Shown one piece after another: positions 16,904 to 23,587 of a stretch of DNA of 64,000 bases; the stretch's first letter is position 1, and each line of letters opens with the position of its first letter. The stretch is from Streptomyces natalensis ATCC 27448. Its GTDB lineage: Bacteria; Actinomycetota; Actinomycetes; Streptomycetales; Streptomycetaceae. Under the pieces are notes generated by a model that was not told the origin of the DNA, ran no database searches, and saw nothing but the letters and a program-made list of their open reading frames with translations. The position numbers were made by a program, and so were the translations under genes. The DNA is taken from the NCBI RefSeq assembly GCF_000935125.1, contig NZ_JRKI01000032.1:1-64000 (forward strand), read 5' to 3'.

Positions 16904-17308
16904 CTACTCGGTGGTGTGGTCGGTGTCGGGGAGTTGTGGAGGGAAGTGCCGGTCCAGGATCGACGCCCACTGGTGCAGGACGACGAAGCCGGTGGTGTCG
17001 GCCTGCGCCTGGACCAGTTCGGTCAGGGCGTCGATGAACGGCTGGGCGGCTGTGCCCGGCGGCATCGCGGCGGCGGCCTGCTTGAGGGCTTCGTGCGCGG
17101 CCGGGAAGACGCCCTTGGCCCAGGCGTCTTGTTCCTTGATCTGCCGGGATCCTGCCTCCCAGTTGATCTGCATGATGGTGAACTGTGGGCAGTCGGGCGC
17201 GTGCCAGATCTCTATCGGAAGCCCGACCCCGATGCGGGTGTTGGCCGGGTCGGGTCCGGCAAGGCAGTCGGGGCACAGGTTGCGCTCGGTCTCCGGCGTC
17301 TCGCTCAT
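16904..17308 (-). CDS. Hypothetical protein (134 aa)
   Basis: A 134-residue soluble protein starting SETPETERNLCPDCLAG. It has a CPDC pair near the N-terminus, a Cys in HAPDCPQF, and a helical C-terminal half (AQPFIDALTELVQAQADT). No family is recognised. It lies upstream of the acetyltransferase on the same strand with a 62-base gap. Third-position GC is high, supporting a real gene. Confidence 0.6.
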   Translation of the reverse strand: MSETPETERNLCPDCLAGPDPANTRIGVGLPIEIWHAPDCPQFTIMQINWEAGSRQIKEQDAWAKGVFPAAHEALKQAAAAMPPGTAAQPFIDALTELVQAQADTTGFVVLHQWASILDRHFPPQLPDTDHTTE

Positions 17309-17445
17309 CGCGGCCCTTCTGTTCCTACGGGGAGGCAGAGCCTGCCATGGGCGATCACCGGCTGACCAGAGCTTTCCGCCGTGCGTGCTCAGCTTCGTGA
17401 CCTCGGGGTATGGCCATCGCTGGTGGCATCGTCCAAGGTGGTGCG

Positions 17446-17670
17446 GTGAGCGAGAAGTACCCCGTTGAGATCACTGATGAGATGCGCCAAGCCATGGACG
17501 CGGCTCGGCGCCACGGCTTGCAGAAGGACCTGCGCACCCTGGCCGCCAACATCCGGGCCGATGCAGAAGGCCGGTATGCCGGCGCGGAGCCGGGGTGGCA
17601 GGCCGGAGTCGAATGGGCTCTGCTCTGCATCGAGAACACTGCCAGCCAGCTGACCGACAGCAGGTCGTAG
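17446..17670 (+). CDS. Small hypothetical protein (74 aa)
   Basis: The GTG at 17446 with AAGGTGG seven bases upstream gives SEKYPVEITDEMRQAMDAAR, then LQKDLRTLAANIRADAEGRY and WQAGVEWALLCIENTASQL. It looks like a helical cytoplasmic protein. No family is recognised. It is divergent from the 16904-17308 gene. Confidence 0.55.
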   Translation: MSEKYPVEITDEMRQAMDAARRHGLQKDLRTLAANIRADAEGRYAGAEPGWQAGVEWALLCIENTASQLTDSRS

Positions 17671-17830
17671 GCGCTGCTCTTGACGTGCCGTGGTCGGGTG
17701 CGGGAGCCGCCAAGGGGTGGCGCCGGACGAGTCGAAGCGGCCGTGCTGGTGGCATTTCGGCCACCCCGGCCATCGGTCATCAGTCACCCTGCCCGGCCAG
17801 CGGCCACCATTGGCACCGCCGCGGCTGACT

Positions 17831-17910
17831 GGCCATCGGCCATGGCCGATGGCCGATGGCCGATGGCCGATGGCCGATGGCCGATGGCCGATGGCCGATG
17901 GCCGATGGCC
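17831..17910. repeat. Tandem 7-bp repeat array GATGGCC with a flanking palindrome
   Basis: Nine exact tandem copies of GATGGCC fill 17848-17910, preceded by a partial unit that forms a perfect 24-bp palindrome at 17831-17854 (GGCCATCGGCCAT and its complement). Related words (GGCCATCGGTCAT, CATGACCGATGG) are scattered at 17770-17945 and 18540-18640. This could be an iteron-like protein-binding array, or a slippage-expanded repeat. Confidence 0.8.
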
Positions 17911-17986
17911 GATGCTTGTATATCGGTCATCGGCCATCCGCATCAGGGCAGCCGTGGCCGGTGCGACACACCGGCTCCCTCACGCT

Positions 17987-18343
17987 TCAGACTTCCCGGC
18001 TGTCGAGCAACCGGAAAAGCCCCGGCGCCCACACCCGCCCTTCGCACACGTCGCAGTCGCACTCGTGCATGCACCGCCCGCACGACAGCTCATCGCAGAA
18101 CGGATCTGGCCCGTGCCACTGGTGCGCGGGATCCGGGTCCGGGCACCCCCACGACGCACAGCTCCGGTCCTTCGACCACGTGGGATAGATGACGTGTTCG
18201 CGCCGCCCTTCGATCCCATGAGCCAGCGGAACGCCGGGGCACTCGAACCGGGAGGCCCGGCCACCCTCCCTCGTCAGGAAGGCGGCCCGGCACCGCGAGC
18301 ACTGGTACCGCTGCTCCGGGCGCTTGATCAGGTGGTGAGTCAC
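17987..18343 (-). CDS. Cysteine-rich hypothetical protein (118 aa)
   Basis: Begins at a GTG at 18343 (THHLIKRPEQRYQCSRCRAA). Many Cys residues occur in pairs: CSRC near residue 15, CASWGC near 62, and a C-terminal cluster CGRCMHECDCDVCEG near 90-105. Structural zinc binding is likely. No family is recognised. It sits between two repeat-rich stretches in the putative replication/maintenance region. Confidence 0.55.
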   Translation of the reverse strand: MTHHLIKRPEQRYQCSRCRAAFLTREGGRASRFECPGVPLAHGIEGRREHVIYPTWSKDRSCASWGCPDPDPAHQWHGPDPFCDELSCGRCMHECDCDVCEGRVWAPGLFRLLDSREV

Positions 18344-20145
18344 CGGACTACCGACCGCTGGGACCGGGATGTCGTCGTGCTTGCGTCGCGGATACCCCGG
18401 GCACCACGCCGCACAGCGGATACCCGAATGCTTACCCCACCCCGGATACCCGGCGGTGAGCAGGGCTTATTCGCTGCGCGTCGGACACGGCCATCACAGC
18501 GCAGCGCATCGGTCACCCCGCCGTGAGCTAAACACCGCACCGCCATGACCGACCGGCCACCGTCGGCCATGACCGATGGCCGATGCCGGAAAATCGGCCA
18601 TCGGTCATCGGTCATGCAGCGGACCGGCCATGACCGATGGGGCACGGAATCCGCCACCGCCCGTGTGCTCCCGATCGGGCATCGGCAATGGCGCCCATGA
18701 TCAACTTCGCGCGACGGCCTCGCCCGGGTGGCTGACGTCTCGGTGTGCGGATGACCGGTCGACCGATGCCGGAAGCCAGGCCGTACCGCACCAGCAGCTG
18801 GAGCGCGTGTGCCGGCGGATGGCCGAGGCGGAGCAGCGGGAGGCCGCGCGCCAGGCGTCGGCGCGGCCGGCGGAGTGGCCACTGCAGGTGAGGGTCGGGC
18901 CGGTTCCGCAGCCGGTCGCCGTGGCGCCTCGGCGCGTTCCGCCTCCCACTGTGCGACGAGCCGCGGATCCGGCCCGCAAAACACGTGCCGGAGGCGGCCA
19001 CCCTCACGGGCCGGAGCCTTGGATGCGCTCCGGGCTCGCTTACGCTCCGCTTCCTCTCGCCGCGTCTGCTCTGCACGCTCATCGATTTGGCGACGGATCT
19101 CTTCGACACGCTCAACGGAGCGGCGCATGTCCGCGAACATTGCCTTCACGCGATGCTGCTCCTCTATGCCATGGGGAAGCGGCGGCAACCTGCGGGCAGC
19201 ATTCTTGGCATCCTCGCCGCTTACCCCGGTTTTGCGGGCCGTCCGCAGACGGGCCGTGTACGCCTCCCGGTCGGTGACGTGCACGTCATCCGGGCATAGG
19301 TCTGCGAGGTACAGCGCGCGTGCGCCATCCGCCGTGGGCGTCAACGGGTTCCCGCGACGGGCACGGTTCAGCATCCCGGATCCGACGAGCATCAGCAGGC
19401 GGTCCGTACGCGTCTTATGACCCTGCCCGCCATTGGCTCCGACGATCCGCGGCTCGCCATCGGCACCGAGCATCAGTCGGCCCGTAGCCGCTGCCCGCAG
19501 CGCGTCGTGAATCAGCCGCGACCACCCCAGCTTCGGCACAATCTTCCGCGCGTCCTCAAGATCAATCTCTGCCTGCACCCGCGCACGAATCTCCGCTTCA
19601 GCCACCATGTCCGCGAGATCCGCGACGTCTGCCGCCCGGTCCCGCGCATCCGCCTCCGACGGGTCCGCTTCCGCCAGCGACGCAGGCGCGTACTCGCCGT
19701 ACCGCGCCGCGCTCTCCGCAGCCACCGCGGCTGCCCCCTCCGTCGGTTCCGCGTCGTCCTGAGCAGCTGCCAGCTCCGCGTCGCCGAACAGCCCGCCGTC
19801 CTCCGGCGGGGCCGAGGGGCGCGGCTGGCGACGCTTCGGCGCCACGTACAGGTCTGCCAGCTCTTCCGCGCCGAACAGCGATTCCTCGGTGGTCACGACC
19901 GGAGCGGAAGAGGCGGCCACCTCAGTCACGAACAGCCCGTCGGCCAAGGACAACTCGGCGCGCCGCCGGTCCTCCGCGATCTCGTCGCACTTCCGGCAGG
20001 TGCGCATGATCCGGGACGCCAGTCCCATGGAGGCGGACTCCGGGTCGACCGGGTTCGGCGCGAACTTCCCGCAGTAGCCGTTGACCTTGCCCGCGTCCTG
20101 GCGGTGCAGCTCCGTCGCGTTGCTCTTGGTGGTGGCGTAGTGCAT
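18340..20145 (-). CDS. Plasmid-type hypothetical protein with a replaced C-terminus
   Basis: The reading frame spans 601 residues. The N-terminal 400 look authentic: MHYATTKSNATELHRQDAGK, a Cys cluster (GYCGKFAPNP, TCRKCDEIA), a long acidic/Ala-rich segment, a globular part (IVPKLGWSRLIHDALRAAAT), and a coiled coil near 340-375. From about 18936 downwards the frame runs antisense to a DUF6233-like fragment and through GATGGCC-type repeats, becoming Pro/Arg-rich and repetitive; that tail is probably an accident of recombination. ATG 20145 has a weak ribosome-binding site. It lies 39 bases after the 20185-20853 gene, so the two form an operon controlled from near 20900. No replication motif is recognised; a maintenance role is only inferred from position. 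Confidence 0.55.
   Translation of the reverse strand: MHYATTKSNATELHRQDAGKVNGYCGKFAPNPVDPESASMGLASRIMRTCRKCDEIAEDRRRAELSLADGLFVTEVAASSAPVVTTEESLFGAEELADLYVAPKRRQPRPSAPPEDGGLFGDAELAAAQDDAEPTEGAAAVAAESAARYGEYAPASLAEADPSEADARDRAADVADLADMVAEAEIRARVQAEIDLEDARKIVPKLGWSRLIHDALRAAATGRLMLGADGEPRIVGANGGQGHKTRTDRLLMLVGSGMLNRARRGNPLTPTADGARALYLADLCPDDVHVTDREAYTARLRTARKTGVSGEDAKNAARRLPPLPHGIEEQHRVKAMFADMRRSVERVEEIRRQIDERAEQTRREEAERKRARSASKAPAREGGRLRHVFCGPDPRLVAQWEAERAEAPRRPAAEPARPSPAVATPPAAPTPGARPPAAPPRPSAGTRAPAAGAVRPGFRHRSTGHPHTETSATRARPSREVDHGRHCRCPIGSTRAVADSVPHRSWPVRCMTDDRWPIFRHRPSVMADGGRSVMAVRCLAHGGVTDALRCDGRVRRAANKPCSPPGIRGGVSIRVSAVRRGARGIRDASTTTSRSQRSVVR
18389..18451. repeat. GGATACCC repeat boxes, cluster 1
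   Basis: GGATACCC occurs at about 18390, 18418 and 18443, with a degenerate CTTACCCC between the last two. The same octamer is repeated at 22021-22076. Spacings fall roughly on multiples of a helical turn, as for protein-binding sites. Confidence 0.5.
18540..18640. repeat. Dispersed GGCCATCGGTCAT-type repeats
   Basis: Several copies of GGCCATGACCGATGG and the inverted GGCCATCGGTCATCGGTCAT occur here, related to the 7-bp array at 17848-17910. They lie between two stretches of recombined sequence and may be the same site family or a product of repeat expansion. Confidence 0.6.
18790..18935 (+). pseudogene. Remnant of a DUF6233-like gene
   Basis: The frame QQLERVCRRMAEAEQREAAR followed by SARPAEWPLQ and PQPVAVAP matches the middle of the protein at 15674-16012, and the DNA is clearly similar. 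Both ends are missing. Its right edge at about 18936 coincides with the change in character of the overlapping minus-strand frame, marking a recombination junction. Confidence 0.7.
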
Positions 20146-20184
20146 GGCAGTCCCCTTCTCGTAGTGGTGTCTGGTGGTGGATGC

Positions 20185-20853
20185 TCAGGCGGCGATCAGC
20201 AGGTTGTGCGCCGTCTGCCGTGCCCGGTCGGCAGCCTCGGTACGGGTCCCGCGCTGCATCTCGTCCCACTGCGCGTACGTGATCCGCGGCTCAACGTCGG
20301 CCCAGAAGCGGATCAGGTCCTCCGACGCCCGTGCGTAGGCGATCGTGGCCGGGCCGCTGAACAGGTCGCGCGGGTTGATGCCCTTCGCCGCGGCCTTGCG
20401 GTTCAGCAGGTTCCCGCGGCACCAGTCCTCCGCGCGCTCCCACTGCTCCTCGCAGTGCGCCCGGTAGCTCGAACGCGACTCGGCTTGAGAGTAGGCAGCG
20501 CGGGCCGACTCCTGCTCCTGCTCGCGCTCCTGCTCCCACAGTGCGATGCGGAGGATGCGTTCGCCTTCGATGCGCACCGCGGCGTCAGCGTCGCTCTCCA
20601 GCGGGAGGGCATCGCAGCCGGCCCAGATGTCGACGTCCGTTGCGTCATCGGCCAGGAACAGGTCCCCGAACAGGTCGTTGGCGCTGTCCTCCAGTTCCTG
20701 CCCGGCCAGGTCGGAGCGCAGCGCACGCAGTGCGTATGCCAGCTCTTCCCAGTCCATCGCGGGCAGGTGGCAGGTCGGCGCCTGAGCGGGACGAGCCGGC
20801 GACATCTCCAGGCGGATCTCCCGGAGTTCGCCCTGAATCGCCTCGAAGCTCAT
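20185..20853 (-). CDS. Hypothetical plasmid protein (222 aa)
   Basis: Begins MSFEAIQGELREIRLEMSPA. It contains a Glu/Gln-rich helical segment (ILRIALWEQEREQEQESARA, residues about 100-120), then EEQWERAEDWCRGN and KGINPRDLFSGPATIAYARA, and ends in ARQTAHNLLIAA. No known family. It is the first gene of a two-gene unit with 18340-20145. Upstream at 20893-20921 is a good promoter with a palindrome in its spacer, so expression is probably repressed or autoregulated. Confidence 0.6.
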   Translation of the reverse strand: MSFEAIQGELREIRLEMSPARPAQAPTCHLPAMDWEELAYALRALRSDLAGQELEDSANDLFGDLFLADDATDVDIWAGCDALPLESDADAAVRIEGERILRIALWEQEREQEQESARAAYSQAESRSSYRAHCEEQWERAEDWCRGNLLNRKAAAKGINPRDLFSGPATIAYARASEDLIRFWADVEPRITYAQWDEMQRGTRTEAADRARQTAHNLLIAA

Positions 20854-20892
20854 TGCCGACCCCTTCCGTGCCGTCCATCTGGTGATGCCACC

Positions 20893-20921
20893 ATTTTAGT
20901 ATGTGTCACATACCAAAACAA
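20893..20921 (-). promoter_or_regulatory. Promoter with operator palindrome in the spacer
   Basis: On the minus strand a -35 box TTGTTT is followed, after exactly 17 bases, by a -10 box TAAAAT. The spacer holds a perfect inverted repeat of GTATGTG around one base (20899-20913). It drives the 20853-20185 and 20145-18340 genes. A repressor bound here would block RNA polymerase. Confidence 0.7.
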
Positions 20922-20945
20922 GAGAATGGTACGTGATTCATACGT

Positions 20946-20960
20946 GACGTGAGTCACGTC
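20946..20960. promoter_or_regulatory. Second operator-like palindrome
   Basis: GACGTG-AGT-CACGTC is a perfect inverted repeat 25 bases upstream of the promoter -35 box. A nearby GGTACGTGATTCATACGTG (20928-20946) resembles the GGTACGTGCC motif found near 21380-21395 and the 12-bp repeats at 21634-21705. Confidence 0.55.
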
Positions 20961-21052
20961 TATGCGGCGAGGGGGTCGCGGGACCTTGCCGCGCCCGGAA
21001 GTAGCCGGCGACGACACAGTCGGCGGCAATGGGGGGTGCCCGCACAGCAAGA

Positions 21053-21080
21053 AGACCCCCGAGGCAATCCCCGGGGGTCT
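21053..21080 (-). terminator. Terminator of the 21100-21372 gene
   Basis: A nine-bp stem (AGACCCCCG / CGGGGGTCT) followed on the minus strand by TCTTCTT, 20 bases after the stop codon. Confidence 0.75.
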
Positions 21081-21099
21081 AATGCTGTTCGAGACGCCG

Positions 21100-21372
21100 T
21101 TACGTCGCGGACGTGGCGCGGCGGCGCATGTCCTCAATCGCGTGCCGAGTGACGCCGTACAAGTCGGCCAAGCGCTGCGGAAGGCCCCGCTCAACTTCGG
21201 CTTCCTTGGTGGCGAGAGCCGCAGCATCCCGCTCCGCCTCCGCCTCCCTCAGTGCCCGCTCGGCCGCCTTGACCTTCTCCTGGGCCTTCAGAAATGCCTT
21301 CACGGTGCCGTCTTTCAGGTCCGCTTCACTCAACGCGTGAGGGTTCGGCTGCCGCTTCGGTGAATTCGCCAT
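21100..21372 (-). CDS. Small coiled-coil DNA-binding-like protein (90 aa)
   Basis: Starts MANSPKRQPNPHAL. A central helix rich in Ala, Glu and Lys (residues about 25-65) is followed by a short helix-turn-helix-like end, QRLADLYGVTRHAIEDMRRR. The size and layout resemble small plasmid regulators or partition-accessory proteins. ATG 21372 is embedded in sequence carrying GGTACATGGCACGTACC just upstream (21375-21395), related to the operators at 20899-20960 and the 12-bp repeats at 21623-21705, so it may bind those sites and regulate itself. That link is inference. Confidence 0.6.
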   Translation of the reverse strand: MANSPKRQPNPHALSEADLKDGTVKAFLKAQEKVKAAERALREAEAERDAAALATKEAEVERGLPQRLADLYGVTRHAIEDMRRRATSAT

Positions 21373-21622
21373 GCGCGCGATGGTACATGGCACGTACCAC
21401 GATGGTGAATACGCCAGCGCTGTATATGAGCCAAGACGCAGCGCCTCCCAGGCCATGCCGCACCAGAAGCTGACGAGGTCCACTGGACCACACACCGCGC
21501 CACGCGGTCCCAAACGAAGAGGAGAAGGGCCTCTTCCTCCTCCTGAGGAAGAGGTGTCAGCAGCGGGGACCGCATACCCACATGCCCTGACCTGCATCAA
21601 TTCGCCGGTGCTCCGAAAGCAC

Positions 21623-21705
21623 CTGGTACGCACGGTGGTACTAACGGTGGTACGTACGGTGGAATGCACGATGGAACGCACGGTGGTACCTACGGTGGTA
21701 CCAGT
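21623..21705. repeat. Tandem 12-bp iterons GGTGGTACNNAC
   Basis: Six consecutive 12-bp units occupy 21634-21705: two variant middle units and four close to GGTGGTACNNAC. A partial unit sits at 21623-21633. Period and conservation are those of iterons or partition/operator arrays bound by a plasmid protein. They lie about 250 bases upstream of the 21100-21372 gene. Confidence 0.8.
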
Positions 21706-22020
21706 GCGGGGCTGCTTCCATGTGGCATCGATCAGTCCTACGGACCGGCCAGAACTCCCGGGGCCGAAGCCGCGAAACAGAGCAACCCGACACCGTCATC
21801 CCTCCAACTGCACACACGTCTTCCCTGCCGGCGCAGCCGATCGGCTGCCACAGGCAGAACGGGAGCGCCGGAGGGGACTCGTGGAGGCTGCGCTGACTGC
21901 GGGGTGATGTTGAGTGCGGTCACTCAGGCAACCGGCGCCTGAGTCGTAACCGGTCCCGCGGCCTGCCGCAGCGTCGTCTGAAGACGGCACCCAGACACCC
22001 TCCAAAAGGTCCTCGGCAAG

Positions 22021-22076
22021 CGGATACCCGCGGTGGGCGGTGCGGATACCCCACCGGTTACCCAGCTGGATACCCC
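22021..22076. repeat. GGATACCC repeat boxes, cluster 2
   Basis: GGATACCC occurs at 22022, 22044 and 22068, with a degenerate GGTTACCC at 22056; spacings are 22, 12 and 12 bases. The array lies about 90 bases before the sigma-like gene at 22168 and matches cluster 1 at 18389-18451. Likely an operator for the downstream gene or a replication-type site. Confidence 0.6.
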
Positions 22077-22167
22077 GATTGACCTGCTCCTTTGTCCCTT
22101 TGGGGCAAGCAGTTTGGCAAGGGGTGCTGAGCAGAGTTCACGGCAGTCGATCCGGAAGGAGCCTGCC

Positions 22168-23028
22168 GTGGATGCCGTACAGCCGACGCTGGTCACACGT
22201 CTGAACGCCGAGTGGGAATGGCTGTGCGCCGACCGCGGCAACGCCGAGCGCGTGCGCTCCTGGATGCTCGCCGCCGGAGTGCTGGACGAGGACCAGGCCC
22301 CCACCGATCTGGGTGACCTCAGTGTCCTGCTGCGAAAGCGGGCCGACCGTGACGGACCGGAATTCAGCGATGCCTGGATGGGCGTCCTCCTGCACCGGGT
22401 CAGCTCGGGTAACGGGCGGGACGCCGAGGTAGCCGCCCGTGTCCTGGTCCAGGCGATGCTCCCGTGCGCCGTGGGAATGACGCGCCGATCCGTGCGCAGC
22501 GGCGAGCGCCCCGAGGACGTGGCGCAGTTGGTGATCGCCTCCTTGTGGGAGGTGGTGCGCAGCTATCCGGTGGCGCGGCGGCCGCGACAGCTCGCGAGGA
22601 ATCTGCGCATGGAGCTGTGGCATCGCGTCTCGCGTGACCTCAAGCGGGAGCTGGCGGTTCTTGCCGAGCCCCTGGATGAGGTGTGGGCGTGCGAACTCCC
22701 CGGTGGGGACGACCCTTCGCACGCCGCGGAGCCGACGCTGCTGGCACAGGCCGCCGAGAAGGCCGGCCTTCAGGGCGCGGTGGATGCGGTCGAGGAGTTG
22801 GAGGGCGCTCGGGGCGAGGTGGTGGCGCTCCTGGTGTGGGCGCTGGAGGAGAAGGTCCTCACCCAGGAGGCGGCGGTCGAGGTCTGCGATTTCTACCGCG
22901 AGGGTGCGCCGCAGGATGCCGAGGCGGCGCGGGTGTCGGGAGTGAGTTCGGTGGCGCTGCGTCGCCGGCGGAGCCGGGCGGTGGCGCGGCTGCGGCAGGC
23001 GGCGCCGCAGTGGGCGGAGGCGGCGTGA
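22168..23028 (+). CDS. Sigma-factor-like regulatory protein
   Basis: A 286-residue soluble protein. Residues about 95-170 resemble sigma region 2 in layout (RSGERPEDVAQLVIASLWEV, then RQLARNLRMELWHRVSRDLK). The C-terminus has a region-4-like helix-turn-helix, AARVSGVSSVALRRRRSRAV. Similar sigma-like proteins occur in Streptomyces plasmid transfer regions. The GTG at 22168 with GGAAGGAG about six bases upstream is chosen; the longer frame to 22033 has no ribosome-binding site. GGATACCC boxes lie upstream. It may control the following transfer operon, but the motif match is partial and DNA binding is inferred. Confidence 0.55.
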   Translation: MDAVQPTLVTRLNAEWEWLCADRGNAERVRSWMLAAGVLDEDQAPTDLGDLSVLLRKRADRDGPEFSDAWMGVLLHRVSSGNGRDAEVAARVLVQAMLPCAVGMTRRSVRSGERPEDVAQLVIASLWEVVRSYPVARRPRQLARNLRMELWHRVSRDLKRELAVLAEPLDEVWACELPGGDDPSHAAEPTLLAQAAEKAGLQGAVDAVEELEGARGEVVALLVWALEEKVLTQEAAVEVCDFYREGAPQDAEAARVSGVSSVALRRRRSRAVARLRQAAPQWAEAA

Positions 23029-23059
23029 GCAGGCCGTCAGAAGTTTTTCGGGTGCCGGT

Positions 23060-23092
23060 GTCACATCAGGGCCGATCTGGCTCCCCTCTCTT
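23060..23092 (+). promoter_or_regulatory. 33-bp element shared by both transfer operons (copy 1)
   Basis: Matches 40249-40281 at 30 of 33 positions. Positions 1-13 (GTCACATCAGGGC) and 22-33 (CTCCCCTCTCTT) are identical; the differences are at 14, 19 and 21. The centre is an imperfect palindrome here and perfect (GGCGGATCCGCC) in copy 2. It ends 47 bases before the first start codon of operon 1. Confidence 0.75.
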
Positions 23093-23138
23093 TGATGTGC
23101 GGGGATTCCGCGCACCGAGCACAGCGGAGGGAGCCGTC

Positions 23139-23429
23139 GTGACGGAGGGGCTGGGACATGAAGGGGATGCCGTGGAGCTGAAGGAAGAGGAGCTGCGGCT
23201 GGTGGCGATCCGTCGGCGGGCGACGCAGCTGGCGGTTGCGCTGGTGACCGAGCCGTTCTCGGCCGACACCTACGCGCAGCTGCGGTCGTACGTGGAGCGG
23301 GACGCCGATGAAGCACAGTTCTTGGTCCGGGAGGTGCTGGCGCTTCCGCCGGCTCGGCTGCGTGAGCGAATCGCCGAGCTGACCCGGGTCAACCGGGCCA
23401 AGACCGTGCAGGGCGAGGTGTCGGCGTGA
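23139..23429 (+). CDS. Small transfer-operon protein (96 aa)
   Basis: A GTG start (TEGLGHEGDAVELKEEEL) with CGGAGGGAG upstream. The protein is helical and acidic and ends in RERIAELTRVNRAKTVQGEV. No family is recognised. It is the first gene of transfer operon 1 and its stop overlaps the start of the 53-residue P-loop gene (GTGA), indicating coupled translation. Confidence 0.65.
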   Translation: MTEGLGHEGDAVELKEEELRLVAIRRRATQLAVALVTEPFSADTYAQLRSYVERDADEAQFLVREVLALPPARLRERIAELTRVNRAKTVQGEVSA

Positions 23430-23587
23430 CAACGGTGTTCGGTCCTGCGGGCTACGGAAAGAGCCAGGCCCTGAAGGCGGTGCTCAGGAACCAGCTGGTG
23501 GCTGCTCGCCGCGACGGCAGCCGCGTCTGGTTTCTGGACCCGATGGGTAGTTGGGGTCCTCTGCTCCGCAAGGGGTCGCGGTCATGA
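23426..23587 (+). CDS. Mini P-loop protein (53 aa)
   Basis: A 53-residue frame coupled at both ends: its GTG overlaps the upstream stop and its TGA overlaps the next ATG. It contains a complete Walker A, FGPAGYGKSQ, and 25 residues later RVWFLDPMGSWGPLL. This resembles the start of the VirD4-like ATPase core at 40852-43107, which has GKSGFGKTE and then AWFLDPHGAAW. It is too short to be an ATPase by itself. It may be a truncated coupling-protein relic kept for translational coupling, or a microprotein that binds nucleotide or partners. Confidence 0.6.
   Translation: MTTVFGPAGYGKSQALKAVLRNQLVAARRDGSRVWFLDPMGSWGPLLRKGSRS

Noticed and set aside
17848..17910. CRISPR array
   Set aside because: The repeats are 7 bp and directly tandem with no spacers, and no cas genes are nearby.
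19417..20952. A 511-codon plus-strand open frame
   Set aside because: It runs antisense across two minus-strand genes and their promoter, is Arg/Leu-rich and has no recognisable motif.
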